DNA of 17,825 nucleotides, taken from assembly GCA_034003745.1 (NCBI GenBank), contig JAVEYA010000043.1, positions 1 to 17,825 on the forward strand. Direction: 5' to 3'. The stretch is from JAVEYA01 sp034003745. GTDB lineage: Bacteria > Bacillota > Peptococcia > DRI-13 > PHAD01. Of the stretch, positions 7,492-13,591 are shown in pieces. The first letter of the stretch is position 1; each line of letters opens with the position of its first letter. Made by a program: the position numbers and the translations under genes. The notes under the pieces were generated by a model. The model worked only from the letters and a program-made list of their open reading frames with translations. It was not told the DNA's origin and ran no database searches.

Positions 7492-7977
7492 TCAAGGAGC
7501 GTCAAGACAATCTTGAATGTCCGGTTTCCGGCGCAGGCGGGCATAAACTTGAGTTTGGGCGTAATCCGCCACGTGCAGAAAACTTCGTTTAACCAGCCGG
7601 GCTGCCAGCATTCCAACCACGCTCCGCAGCGGAGAAAAACGCATTAAATTAGCCAGCAACCGCAAACCAAGGGTATTATAAGCAGAAACCCCGATTGCCA
7701 GAACATGCTCCCTGTTCGCCAGCAACGCCGCCACATCCTCAATAGAGCGCAACAGCACCTCTTCTTCGTTTCCTGTTCCGATACTGTAATATGCGTTGCC
7801 TGCGCCATCTTCGCCAATATAATAAATTCTGCCCACCTGCATATCGCGGTGGGCGGCAAACCCGGGTAAATTATAGATGTCCTGCGGGGAAGCCTCTAAA
7901 TCGATCAATCCGGCCAGATAAGAGGCCGCCGCCACAGAAGCATAACATCCCAACTGATCCAGAATTAAAACAATCAT
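7492..7977 (-). CDS. DUF3189 family protein, divergent paralog
   Basis: 161 residues, function unknown. It aligns by eye to its upstream neighbour: ASVAAASYLAG near residues 13-23 corresponds to ASVTAAAIHLG, and GRIYYIGEDGAGNAYYSIG corresponds to GRLRFMGVDSAGNEVYVVG. The N-terminal GGSH of the partner is changed here to LGCY, so His12 becomes Tyr and Cys7 becomes Asp. If those residues are functional, this copy has lost or altered that activity. The C-terminal region RLVKRSFLHVADYAQTQVYARL is basic. The ATG is 9 bases after the previous stop with an AGGAG site that overlaps that gap. It is the last gene of the DUF1614-spoIIP-DUF3189 set; no terminator is seen after it. Confidence 0.75.
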   Translation of the reverse strand: MIVLILDQLGCYASVAAASYLAGLIDLEASPQDIYNLPGFAAHRDMQVGRIYYIGEDGAGNAYYSIGTGNEEEVLLRSIEDVAALLANREHVLAIGVSAYNTLGLRLLANLMRFSPLRSVVGMLAARLVKRSFLHVADYAQTQVYARLRRKPDIQDCLDAP

Positions 7978-7986
7978 GCTGCTCTC

Positions 7987-8442
7987 CTAGGCCAAATCCT
8001 TTTTAACGAGCTGCGCCAGGTGGATAAAACGCTGATAAGACCGGCGCGTGCCGTACAGAACAATATTTCTGCCCAGGGCGGGCAGCTTTAAACGGCGGGA
8101 GAGATAACCGCCAATCCTCATCCAAATATTCACATACGGCATTGTATCAATAAACCTGAAATCGTCAGGATTCCCCCCGAGTATCCGGATAAGGTCGGGC
8201 ATCAGCTGTTGATAGCGCTCATCCAGGCTCCGCTTGCCCACCACATAAACCTCATTACCTGCACTGTCTACGCCCATGAATCGTAACCGACCATGATCCT
8301 CAGCCACCTGGGCGTCATAATAGGGCAGGCTTAAGAATTCCTCATTACCGGCTTCCCGGGTGTCGGAAAGAAGGCCCAGATGAATTGCCGCCGCCGTTAC
8401 CGAAGCGTGGGAACCTCCAAAGCAGGTGTAGATGATCTTCAA
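7987..8442 (-). CDS. DUF3189 family protein
   Basis: 151 residues, function unknown. The N-terminus MKIIYTCFGGSHASVTAAAIHLG is characteristic of DUF3189, a small family confined largely to spore-forming Firmicutes. A further shared block is GRLRFMGVDSAGNEVYVVG (about residues 52-70). No signal peptide or membrane span is evident, so the product is probably cytoplasmic. The start is TTG (8440-8442); there is no good ribosome binding site, but the stop of the spoIIP-like gene is only 6 bases upstream, so it may depend on translational reinitiation. It is followed at 9 bases by a second, divergent copy. Confidence 0.8.
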   Translation of the reverse strand: MKIIYTCFGGSHASVTAAAIHLGLLSDTREAGNEEFLSLPYYDAQVAEDHGRLRFMGVDSAGNEVYVVGKRSLDERYQQLMPDLIRILGGNPDDFRFIDTMPYVNIWMRIGGYLSRRLKLPALGRNIVLYGTRRSYQRFIHLAQLVKKDLA

Positions 8443-8448
8443 CTCGGT

Positions 8449-9642
8449 CTACTCTTTATTCTTCTTTTTGCGATCGAGGGGCCCTAAATAATTGGCAAAT
8501 TCCCGGCCCAGATTGGACAGCCGCTTCCAGGAGCCTTCCAGGCTGCCCGTACTGATTAACAGGAATGCACCGCCCCCGACCACAACCGCTAAAACCAACC
8601 ACAGCAGAGATGAACCCGCCCCGGTTGAAGTGGGCTGTGAAGGCGGCGGCGCACCGGGTCCCCCCCCGGCTGCGCCGGCCCCAATCAGCTTGGGCAGACC
8701 TTCCGCGAACTGGGTTACGCCGACTTCCGCAGCCTCCCGGCTATTGGTATGCGTGCCCACTTCAATCAGCATCACTTTTGGCCCTAAGTCCTGATTATAG
8801 TTCCCTTTGGCCATGAAAATCCCCTTAATCAGACCAGGCCTGTTTTTATCAAAATAAGCTTTCACCTGCTTGGCAAATTCCAGGTTGGCCGACATATGCG
8901 GATTTTGTCTGCCTACGACCAGACGTATTTTAGTCGCTTCCTCCCCATCAACTTCTGTCTTATAAAAATTTGGGTCCGGCACGCCGTCACGATGCACGTC
9001 AATTAAAGCGATAGGGTTTTCCTTTAAGAGCGCTACCGCTGTTTTCCTGGAACGATGGTAAGCGTTGGCGTCGTGCGGCAAATGGATATTATCACTGATT
9101 TCCGCGCTGACATTATTCTTTTTCAGCACATTGACGAATACGGACGCCACCTTCATGATGCCGCCCTGTCCATCTTTGCTTTCCGTTCCGTCAGTCGGCA
9201 CGTAAGACTCGTCATTATGCGTCGTATAGATGCCTACCTTGGGAGCGGCCGCTGCCATTTCCAGCACAGGGACCTGTTCCCATTCCTCACGCCAGCTGAT
9301 TTTCTCCTGTCCGACCAATTCGCACTTGGCGATATATTTCGAGCTGTCCACTTCGATAACTTTGTAACGGCCATTATTCTCCAGAATCAGCTCATCGCCG
9401 ATAAAGACTTCATGGCCCGTCCGGTCGATTTCCTCACCGTTTTCATCCACAAAGGAATAGAACTTGCCGTCGGTGAGCTCCCCTTCCCATTTGCCCAAAT
9501 TATCCAGAATATTCAGCTCGATTCCGGACTCCGTCAAAGTATTGTAGATCCGGGGATGGCTTTCATAATAATAGAACGCCCCCCCGATGATAATCAGCAA
9601 AAGCCCCACATAGAGGATTCCCTTGTTGGTCAGTTTTTTCAT
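8449..9642 (-). CDS. spoIIP: SpoIIP-type spore peptidoglycan amidase/endopeptidase with a second, C-terminal TM segment
   Basis: SpoIIP cuts septal and forespore peptidoglycan and, with SpoIID and SpoIIM, drives engulfment. 397 residues. TM1 is at about 9-25. The zinc amidase domain (about 135-320) has THNDES (H142, E145), ALIDVHRDG (H217), VVGRQNPH, NYNQDL and MLIEVGTHTN (E294), which match the SpoIIP blocks THN.ES, LDIHRD, VVG..HPH, YNQDL and LIEFG. Residues 40-125 form an uncharacterised beta-rich insert. After a Gly/Pro-rich linker (321-344) comes TM2 (about 345-364) and a Lys-rich cytoplasmic tail; B. subtilis SpoIIP has only the N-terminal anchor. The ATG overlaps the DUF1614 stop as ATGA, with a GGTGGGG ribosome binding site. 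It may be a paralog rather than the sole engulfment SpoIIP. Confidence 0.88.
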   Translation of the reverse strand: MKKLTNKGILYVGLLLIIIGGAFYYYESHPRIYNTLTESGIELNILDNLGKWEGELTDGKFYSFVDENGEEIDRTGHEVFIGDELILENNGRYKVIEVDSSKYIAKCELVGQEKISWREEWEQVPVLEMAAAAPKVGIYTTHNDESYVPTDGTESKDGQGGIMKVASVFVNVLKKNNVSAEISDNIHLPHDANAYHRSRKTAVALLKENPIALIDVHRDGVPDPNFYKTEVDGEEATKIRLVVGRQNPHMSANLEFAKQVKAYFDKNRPGLIKGIFMAKGNYNQDLGPKVMLIEVGTHTNSREAAEVGVTQFAEGLPKLIGAGAAGGGPGAPPPSQPTSTGAGSSLLWLVLAVVVGGGAFLLISTGSLEGSWKRLSNLGREFANYLGPLDRKKKNKE

Positions 9643-10400
9643 CTGTCCCCACCGTCCGTTTCCCCTTTGTTCCGTTCACCCTCACTTTTTTCTTTACGCT
9701 TCTCTCTATGCCAGCTGTCTTCGCCGCGGTTATCAAAATCCCGCAGGTTCTTCAAGAGCTCCGGGTCTCTTCCTTCGGTGGCCGGCCCCCCTTGCAGCCT
9801 TTCACGGGTTTCACCGAATACTTCCGCCAACAATACGGCGAACAGACCGGCCACAACGATAGAATCGAAGGCGCCGGCTCCCCCGATAGCGACTGTACCC
9901 GGCGTTCCGGTTACGCCCAGCCAAATCCAGTGCACAATGTCCAGTCCCAGCACGCCCAAGGTACCCGCAACAAAAGCCGCGCGCCGCGACCGGCCTAACA
10001 GATAGGCGATAGCGCCCCCCACCAGCGGATATAAATAGAGCGTATCAATGGGAATTCCGCCTTCACCCGGGTCGCCGTGCATAAAATAAGTTCCTGTTAC
10101 ATAAATAATTGCCGTCGTGGCCAGAGTGGCTAAAATAGCACGCATCTTCTCCCAGGTAGTCCCGGCTTTTATTAAGAGATAAATAGCCAGCGCCACCGGC
10201 ACTACCGCGCCCCCGACATTGACCGAGACGTTCCTCATAATCGGGATATCAATAAAGCTTCCTACAATCAGCGCAGCAATTACTGCCAAAGCGCCTTTAT
10301 CCGACAGGCGCATCCGGTCCAGCAGACGCTGGGCCAGACCAAAATAAACCAGGATGGAGGCCACAATTAACAGAATTAAACCAAGCGGTAGCCTGTTCAT
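9639..10400 (-). CDS. DUF1614 polytopic membrane protein
   Basis: 253 residues of unknown function. About seven hydrophobic spans are visible, near residues 5-22, 36-54, 60-79, 86-106, 120-136, 141-162 and 176-195, followed by a charged tail of about 55 residues rich in Glu, Arg and Lys. The segments GSFIDIPIMRN, VNVGGAVVPVALA and GTVAIGGAGAFDSIVVAGL are typical of DUF1614. The ATG start has a strong GGGAGGA ribosome binding site. It is the first gene of the four-gene set with the SpoIIP-type amidase and two DUF3189 genes, and overlaps the amidase gene by 4 bp, so a role alongside the amidase in the mother-cell or forespore membrane is inferred from context only. Confidence 0.82.
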   Translation of the reverse strand: MNRLPLGLILLIVASILVYFGLAQRLLDRMRLSDKGALAVIAALIVGSFIDIPIMRNVSVNVGGAVVPVALAIYLLIKAGTTWEKMRAILATLATTAIIYVTGTYFMHGDPGEGGIPIDTLYLYPLVGGAIAYLLGRSRRAAFVAGTLGVLGLDIVHWIWLGVTGTPGTVAIGGAGAFDSIVVAGLFAVLLAEVFGETRERLQGGPATEGRDPELLKNLRDFDNRGEDSWHREKRKEKSEGERNKGETDGGDR

Positions 10401-10452
10401 TTTCTTCCTCCCTTATAAGCAAATTACCCCGAAGCTAGCTTTACCAGAGGAG

Positions 10453-10510
10453 AAAATAAATATACATTCTTATTTCCCAGGAAATGGTAATGCATATTTA
10501 TTTTTCCTGG
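10453..10510. repeat. Two interleaved inverted repeats in the DUF1614/pepF divergent gap
   Basis: AAAATAAATAT (10453-10463) is repeated inverted as ATATTTATTTT (10494-10504), an 11-bp perfect match. CCAGGAAA (10477-10484) is repeated inverted as TTTCCTGG (10503-10510), an 8-bp perfect match. The right arms touch at 10503-10504, so the two hairpins exclude each other. They occupy the 182-base divergent gap between the spoIIP-set and pepF and could be operator sites or a leader structure; neither has a T-run in the right place for a terminator. Confidence 0.5.
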
Positions 10511-10539
10511 TGTGCATACACATCGCTTCATATATGTAA

Positions 10540-10545
10540 TATAAT
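10540..10545 (+). promoter_or_regulatory. Candidate -10 box for pepF
   Basis: A perfect TATAAT about 38 bases before the pepF TTG start. No convincing -35 hexamer lies 16-18 bases upstream (the sequence there is ATACAC-like), so the promoter would be weak, activated, or served by another sigma factor. Confidence 0.4.
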
Positions 10546-10582
10546 GCTGTTAAGTTATTTAAAGGCAAGGGGTGACCATCGT

Positions 10583-12370
10583 TTGAAGACAAGAGCTGAA
10601 ATCGAAGAAAAATATACCTGGGATCTCACATCCCTCTACCCTTCCGGGAAGGAATGGGCCAAAGACTTGCAGGAAATCGAAAAGCTGACCGACACGATCG
10701 CTGCACTGAAAGGACGCCTGACCTCCTCGGCTGAAATCCTGCTGCAGGCTTTAACAGATATGGATACCTTGGGAGTGAAACTGGAATGGACGGCCGGGTA
10801 TGCCAAAATGGCCTTTGACGTCAACATGGGTGATTCCCGCAGCAAAGAAAACTACGAAAGAATCGACAACCTCATCACCAAAGTAAGCGACAAGCTGGCC
10901 TTTTTCGAGCCGGAACTCCTGCAGATCGATGAAACGGCTTTTGAAAAATACCAAAAAGAACTTCCCGCCTTGGCTGTTTATGCCTTTATGTTTGAAAAGC
11001 TCTTTAAGCAAAAAGAGCATATCTTAAGCGCCGAGGAAGAAGAAATCCTGACGCGTCTAAGTTCTCTGGGCTCCTCTTTTTCGAAAATCTATGACGACAT
11101 CACCGTCAATGACCTGGAATTTCCGGAAATAGACGGACCCCAGGGCGAGAAAATAACGGCCAATGAAACCAATTACCGCAAAATGCTCTCTTCCTATGAC
11201 CGCAGCCTCCGTGAGCAGTATTTCAAAGGTCTCTTGGGCGCCTATGGCTCCCACATCAATTCCCTGACTTCCACCACCTATGGCAATCTCAAATACCGCG
11301 CCTTTTCCGCAAAGACCCGCAAATACAAAAATGCGCGTGAAATGTCCCTTTCCGCCAATCATATCCCCTTGGAAGTTTACGACACACTCATCCACACTGT
11401 GCGCAAGAATGTGCAGCGGCTGCAGCAGTATTTTGAACTGAGACGCGCTGTCCTGGGTTATGAAGAACTGCATTTTTACGACTTATTCGTGCCGCTTATC
11501 CAGGATATCGATTATAATTATACATTTGAAGAAGCCCGGGATATCGTGCTGGAGGCCCTCTCCCTCCTGGGTGAAGACTATCATCAGGCGCTGCAGGAAG
11601 CCTTCCGGGAACGCTGGATCGACGTACTGCCCAACAAGGGCAAAGTTCCCGGCGCATACGCCAATGGGATCTACGGCCTGCACCCCTATTCGCTTTTAAA
11701 TTTCACCGGGACTCTGGAAGACCTCTTCACCATGGCCCACGAACTGGGCCATGTCATGCACAGCTATTACAGCAATAAGCATCAGCCTTATATCGATTCC
11801 AACTATGTCATTTTCACTGCGGAAGTTGCCTCCACCGTCAATGAGTATCTGCTCTACCGCTTCCTGCTGGAACGTTCTTCCGGGCAGGACGAGAAAGCCT
11901 ACCTGTTAAGCCATCATCTGGACAGCATCCGCTCCACCTTGTACCGGCAGACCTTTTTTGCCGACTTTGAAGCGCAGATGCACCGGCTCGTTGACGAAGA
12001 TAAGCCGGTTACCCCGGAAGAGCTCTGCACAGCTTATGGGGAATTGTATGCGCTCTACCACGGCAAGAAGTTTGTGGTGGACGAAGAACTCACCTATGAA
12101 TGGGCCCGCATCCCGCATTTCTATAACTCTTTTTACGTTTATCAATACGCTACCGGTATCTCCGCGGCTATTTACCTGGCCAAAAAAATATACGCCGGCG
12201 ATGCCGGCGCTTTGGAAGCCTATCTTCACTTTTTAAAACAAGGCGGCTCTGATTATCCGATCAATCTTTTGAAAAAAGCCGGCGTCGATATGTCCGATGC
12301 TGCCCCTATCGAAGCCGCATTGGAGGATTTCTCAGAAACTCTGGCGCAACTAAAGGCAACCCTTCAATAG
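10583..12370 (+). CDS. pepF: Oligoendopeptidase F (M3 metallopeptidase)
   Basis: Cytoplasmic zinc peptidase that cleaves short peptides of roughly 7-17 residues. From the chosen start the protein is 595 residues, normal for PepF. The zinc motif HELGH is at residues 386-390 in FTMAHELGHVMHSYYS, with the third ligand E414 in IFTAEVASTVNEY, 24 residues later as in M3 enzymes. The N-terminus KTRAEIEEKYTWDLTSLYPS is the conserved PepF opening. TTG (10583-10585) is preferred over an upstream ATG at 10484, because AAGGGGTGA lies 7 bases before TTG, the KTRxEI opening follows at once, and the extra 33 residues would be non-conserved and overlap the promoter region. It is the only long plus-strand gene here and converges on dut. 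Confidence 0.95.
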   Translation: MKTRAEIEEKYTWDLTSLYPSGKEWAKDLQEIEKLTDTIAALKGRLTSSAEILLQALTDMDTLGVKLEWTAGYAKMAFDVNMGDSRSKENYERIDNLITKVSDKLAFFEPELLQIDETAFEKYQKELPALAVYAFMFEKLFKQKEHILSAEEEEILTRLSSLGSSFSKIYDDITVNDLEFPEIDGPQGEKITANETNYRKMLSSYDRSLREQYFKGLLGAYGSHINSLTSTTYGNLKYRAFSAKTRKYKNAREMSLSANHIPLEVYDTLIHTVRKNVQRLQQYFELRRAVLGYEELHFYDLFVPLIQDIDYNYTFEEARDIVLEALSLLGEDYHQALQEAFRERWIDVLPNKGKVPGAYANGIYGLHPYSLLNFTGTLEDLFTMAHELGHVMHSYYSNKHQPYIDSNYVIFTAEVASTVNEYLLYRFLLERSSGQDEKAYLLSHHLDSIRSTLYRQTFFADFEAQMHRLVDEDKPVTPEELCTAYGELYALYHGKKFVVDEELTYEWARIPHFYNSFYVYQYATGISAAIYLAKKIYAGDAGALEAYLHFLKQGGSDYPINLLKKAGVDMSDAAPIEAALEDFSETLAQLKATLQ

Positions 12371-12377
12371 ACCCTAG

Positions 12378-12457
12378 TGTCATTCTGAGCGCGGCGAAGA
12401 ATCTTTACCCATTGCAGCAGAAAGACTCTAAGACAGGGTTACTGTCTTAGAATGACA
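12378..12457. repeat. MITE-like element with TGTCATTCT terminal inverted repeats
   Basis: An 80-base element in the convergent gap between pepF and dut. The ends are perfect 9-bp inverted repeats, TGTCATTCT (12378-12386) and AGAATGACA (12449-12457). The left side reads on as GAGCGCGGCGAAGAATCT, a dispersed repeat that I recognise from many bacterial genomes. An internal hairpin TCTAAGACAG / CTGTCTTAGA (12427-12451), 10 bp with a 5-base loop, overlaps the right terminus. It has no coding capacity and would need a transposase elsewhere. Confidence 0.75.
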
Positions 12458-12462
12458 GGAGG

Positions 12463-12912
12463 TCAAGTCCCCGAAGAGCCAAATCCGCCGCCCCTGTTTT
12501 CTCCAATCTTCGTCACATCATCAGTAACTTCCCACTCGATTCTGGGAACGCGCTGCAAGACCATCTGGGCGACTCTGTCGCCCTTTTTCACTGTATATGC
12601 CTGATTCAGGGAAGTATTATGCAAGATAATGCCGATTTCATCCCGGAATCCTGCGTCAATGGTTCCCGGACTGTTCGGCAGCCTCAGGGAGGTTTTTAAA
12701 GACAAACCGCTGCGCGGCCTGATTTGTATTTCATACCCTTCCGGGATAGCGGCCTTCAGGCCGGTCTTGACAATTACCGTGCTATCGGGCGCGATGATTT
12801 GGTCTTCCACTGCGTAAATATCCATACCGGCATCGCCTGCCCGGGCATATTCCGGTACCCTGGCGTCCGTTCGGCATAACTCCAGATGTATTTTCACATT
12901 TTCTTGGTTCAT
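12463..12912 (-). CDS. dut: dUTP diphosphatase (trimeric dUTPase)
   Basis: Hydrolyses dUTP to dUMP, keeping uracil out of DNA and feeding dTMP synthesis. From the chosen start the protein is 149 residues and all five motifs are intact: I DAGMDIYA (27-34), II RPRSGLSLK (65-73), III NSPGTIDAGFRDEIG (80-94, with catalytic D86), IV KKGDRVAQM (109-117) and V RGGGFGSSG (140-148). ATG at 12910-12912 is chosen because GGAGG lies 9 bases upstream; an in-frame ATG 27 bases earlier has no ribosome binding site. The C-terminal Gly-rich motif V points to a homotrimer. It converges with pepF across a short repeat element and diverges from the small ORF at 13071. Confidence 0.95.
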   Translation of the reverse strand: MNQENVKIHLELCRTDARVPEYARAGDAGMDIYAVEDQIIAPDSTVIVKTGLKAAIPEGYEIQIRPRSGLSLKTSLRLPNSPGTIDAGFRDEIGIILHNTSLNQAYTVKKGDRVAQMVLQRVPRIEWEVTDDVTKIGENRGGGFGSSGT

Positions 12913-12944
12913 TCCGGGCTTCCTCCATCCATTTTTCAAAAATT

Positions 12945-12973
12945 ATATAATAATACGAATATAATGATATCAA
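12945..12973 (-). promoter_or_regulatory. Candidate SigA promoter of dut
   Basis: On the minus strand TTGATA (12968-12973) is followed after 17 bases by TTATAT (12945-12950), within an AT-rich run that also holds TATAAT (12942-12947). The leader to the chosen dut start would be about 30 bases. Confidence 0.5.
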
Positions 12974-13070
12974 CTGCTGAAGTGCAGGACAAGGAATATC
13001 TTAACAGGATAATTTGAACGGTTTGTGTATAAAATAATTTTGAAACAATCCACTAGAAGGGGTCTTGGTT

Positions 13071-13193
13071 ATGGATATTTTTGAAGCTATAGCCTCCTAT
13101 TTCAAGCCTAAAAAACAAAAACGCGAATGGTATTTGCACGATAATGTGGTCATTACCGTTCAGCCTCCTCACGTTCAGACTCCCCCAAAATAA
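13071..13193 (+). CDS. Small 40-residue protein, function unknown
   Basis: Too short for most gene callers but well framed: AAGGGGT ribosome binding site 7 bases before ATG, a TAA stop, and a strong intrinsic terminator starting 17 bases later. The peptide begins MDIFEAIASYFKPKKQKREW and ends in a Pro/Gln-rich VITVQPPHVQTPPK. The basic middle (KPKKQKR) and amphipathic start suggest a peptide that binds nucleic acid or a membrane surface, but I recognise no family. An AT-rich TATAAA at 13028-13033 is a possible -10. It diverges from dut. Confidence 0.55.
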   Translation: MDIFEAIASYFKPKKQKREWYLHDNVVITVQPPHVQTPPK

Positions 13194-13209
13194 ATTATTC
13201 TCCCTGCTT

Positions 13210-13238
13210 CCGGCTCTCATTATGAGCCGGATTTTTTT
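13210..13238 (+). terminator. Intrinsic terminator after the 40-residue ORF
   Basis: Stem CCGGCTC (13210-13216) with GAGCCGG (13224-13230), a 7-base loop, then A and seven T residues (13232-13238). Orientation is plus; on the minus strand the hairpin is not followed by T residues, so it does not terminate the coiled-coil gene. Confidence 0.85.
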
Positions 13239-13252
13239 AGCGGCAAAGAAGT

Positions 13253-13513
13253 TCACCGTCTTTCCAAGACGGTTATTCTTATTTCATGGTCTGTAACCTT
13301 TTCAGCAACCTGGGCAGTGTAAGTAACGACGCTGTCCAGTTTTCTTTCAAAACGCAGCATTTTCTGGTCTAAATGCTTCACATCCTGTTGTATGTCTGAT
13401 ATATCTTTTTGCATATTGTCCATACGTTCTTCCATGACCTTCTGCCCTTCAGCCAAACCTTTTACCATATCCCTAACATCTTCCAGCAAGACGCCAAATT
13501 GGTTCTCGTTCAT
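13253..13513 (-). CDS. Small coiled-coil protein
   Basis: 86 residues, function unknown. Most of the length (about 5-70) is a heptad-rich coiled coil (LLEDVRDMVKGLAEGQKVMEE, ISDIQQDVKHLDQKMLRFERKL), ending in the stereotyped EIRITVLERR tail seen in many short Clostridia coiled-coil proteins. Such proteins may oligomerise or bridge partners; no catalytic site is visible. The ATG has a GAGGGGGAG ribosome binding site 6 bases upstream. It lies 78 bases after the YifB gene and has its own candidate promoter; no terminator is seen at its 3' end. Confidence 0.75.
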   Translation of the reverse strand: MNENQFGVLLEDVRDMVKGLAEGQKVMEERMDNMQKDISDIQQDVKHLDQKMLRFERKLDSVVTYTAQVAEKVTDHEIRITVLERR

Positions 13514-13540
13514 CCTTACTCCCCCTCAACGTGATTTTAT

Positions 13541-13570
13541 ATTATCATAATTTTTCCACTGATTAAACAA
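13541..13570 (-). promoter_or_regulatory. Candidate promoter of the coiled-coil gene
   Basis: Minus-strand TTGTTT (13565-13570), an 18-base spacer and GATAAT (13541-13546), placed about 27 bases before the coiled-coil ATG. It lies just after the YifB stop, where no terminator is visible. Confidence 0.4.
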
Positions 13571-13591
13571 ACATCTTTCGAGCAACCTTTT

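Noticed and set aside
9055..10005. 316-codon plus-strand ORF
   Set aside because: It runs antisense across the SpoIIP-type and DUF1614 genes, lacks a ribosome binding site and recognisable motifs, and both minus-strand genes show clear family signatures.
10484..10582. 33-codon N-terminal extension of pepF from an upstream ATG
   Set aside because: It has no ribosome binding site, would overlap the inverted repeats and the TATAAT, and the conserved PepF opening starts exactly at the TTG with a good RBS.
12427..12451. Strong hairpin after pepF as an intrinsic terminator
   Set aside because: The 10-bp stem is followed by ATGACAGG on the plus strand and by GTCTTTCTGC on the minus strand, with no T-run; it is better explained as part of the MITE-like element.
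12961..13020. CAGGA repeated 24 bases apart between dut and the small ORF as a regulatory repeat
   Set aside because: Two copies of a 5-mer in 60 bases are expected by chance and no symmetric or extended match is visible.
13053..13256. 67-codon minus-strand ORF
   Set aside because: It is antisense to the 40-residue ORF and its terminator and has no good ribosome binding site; the plus-strand reading is better supported.
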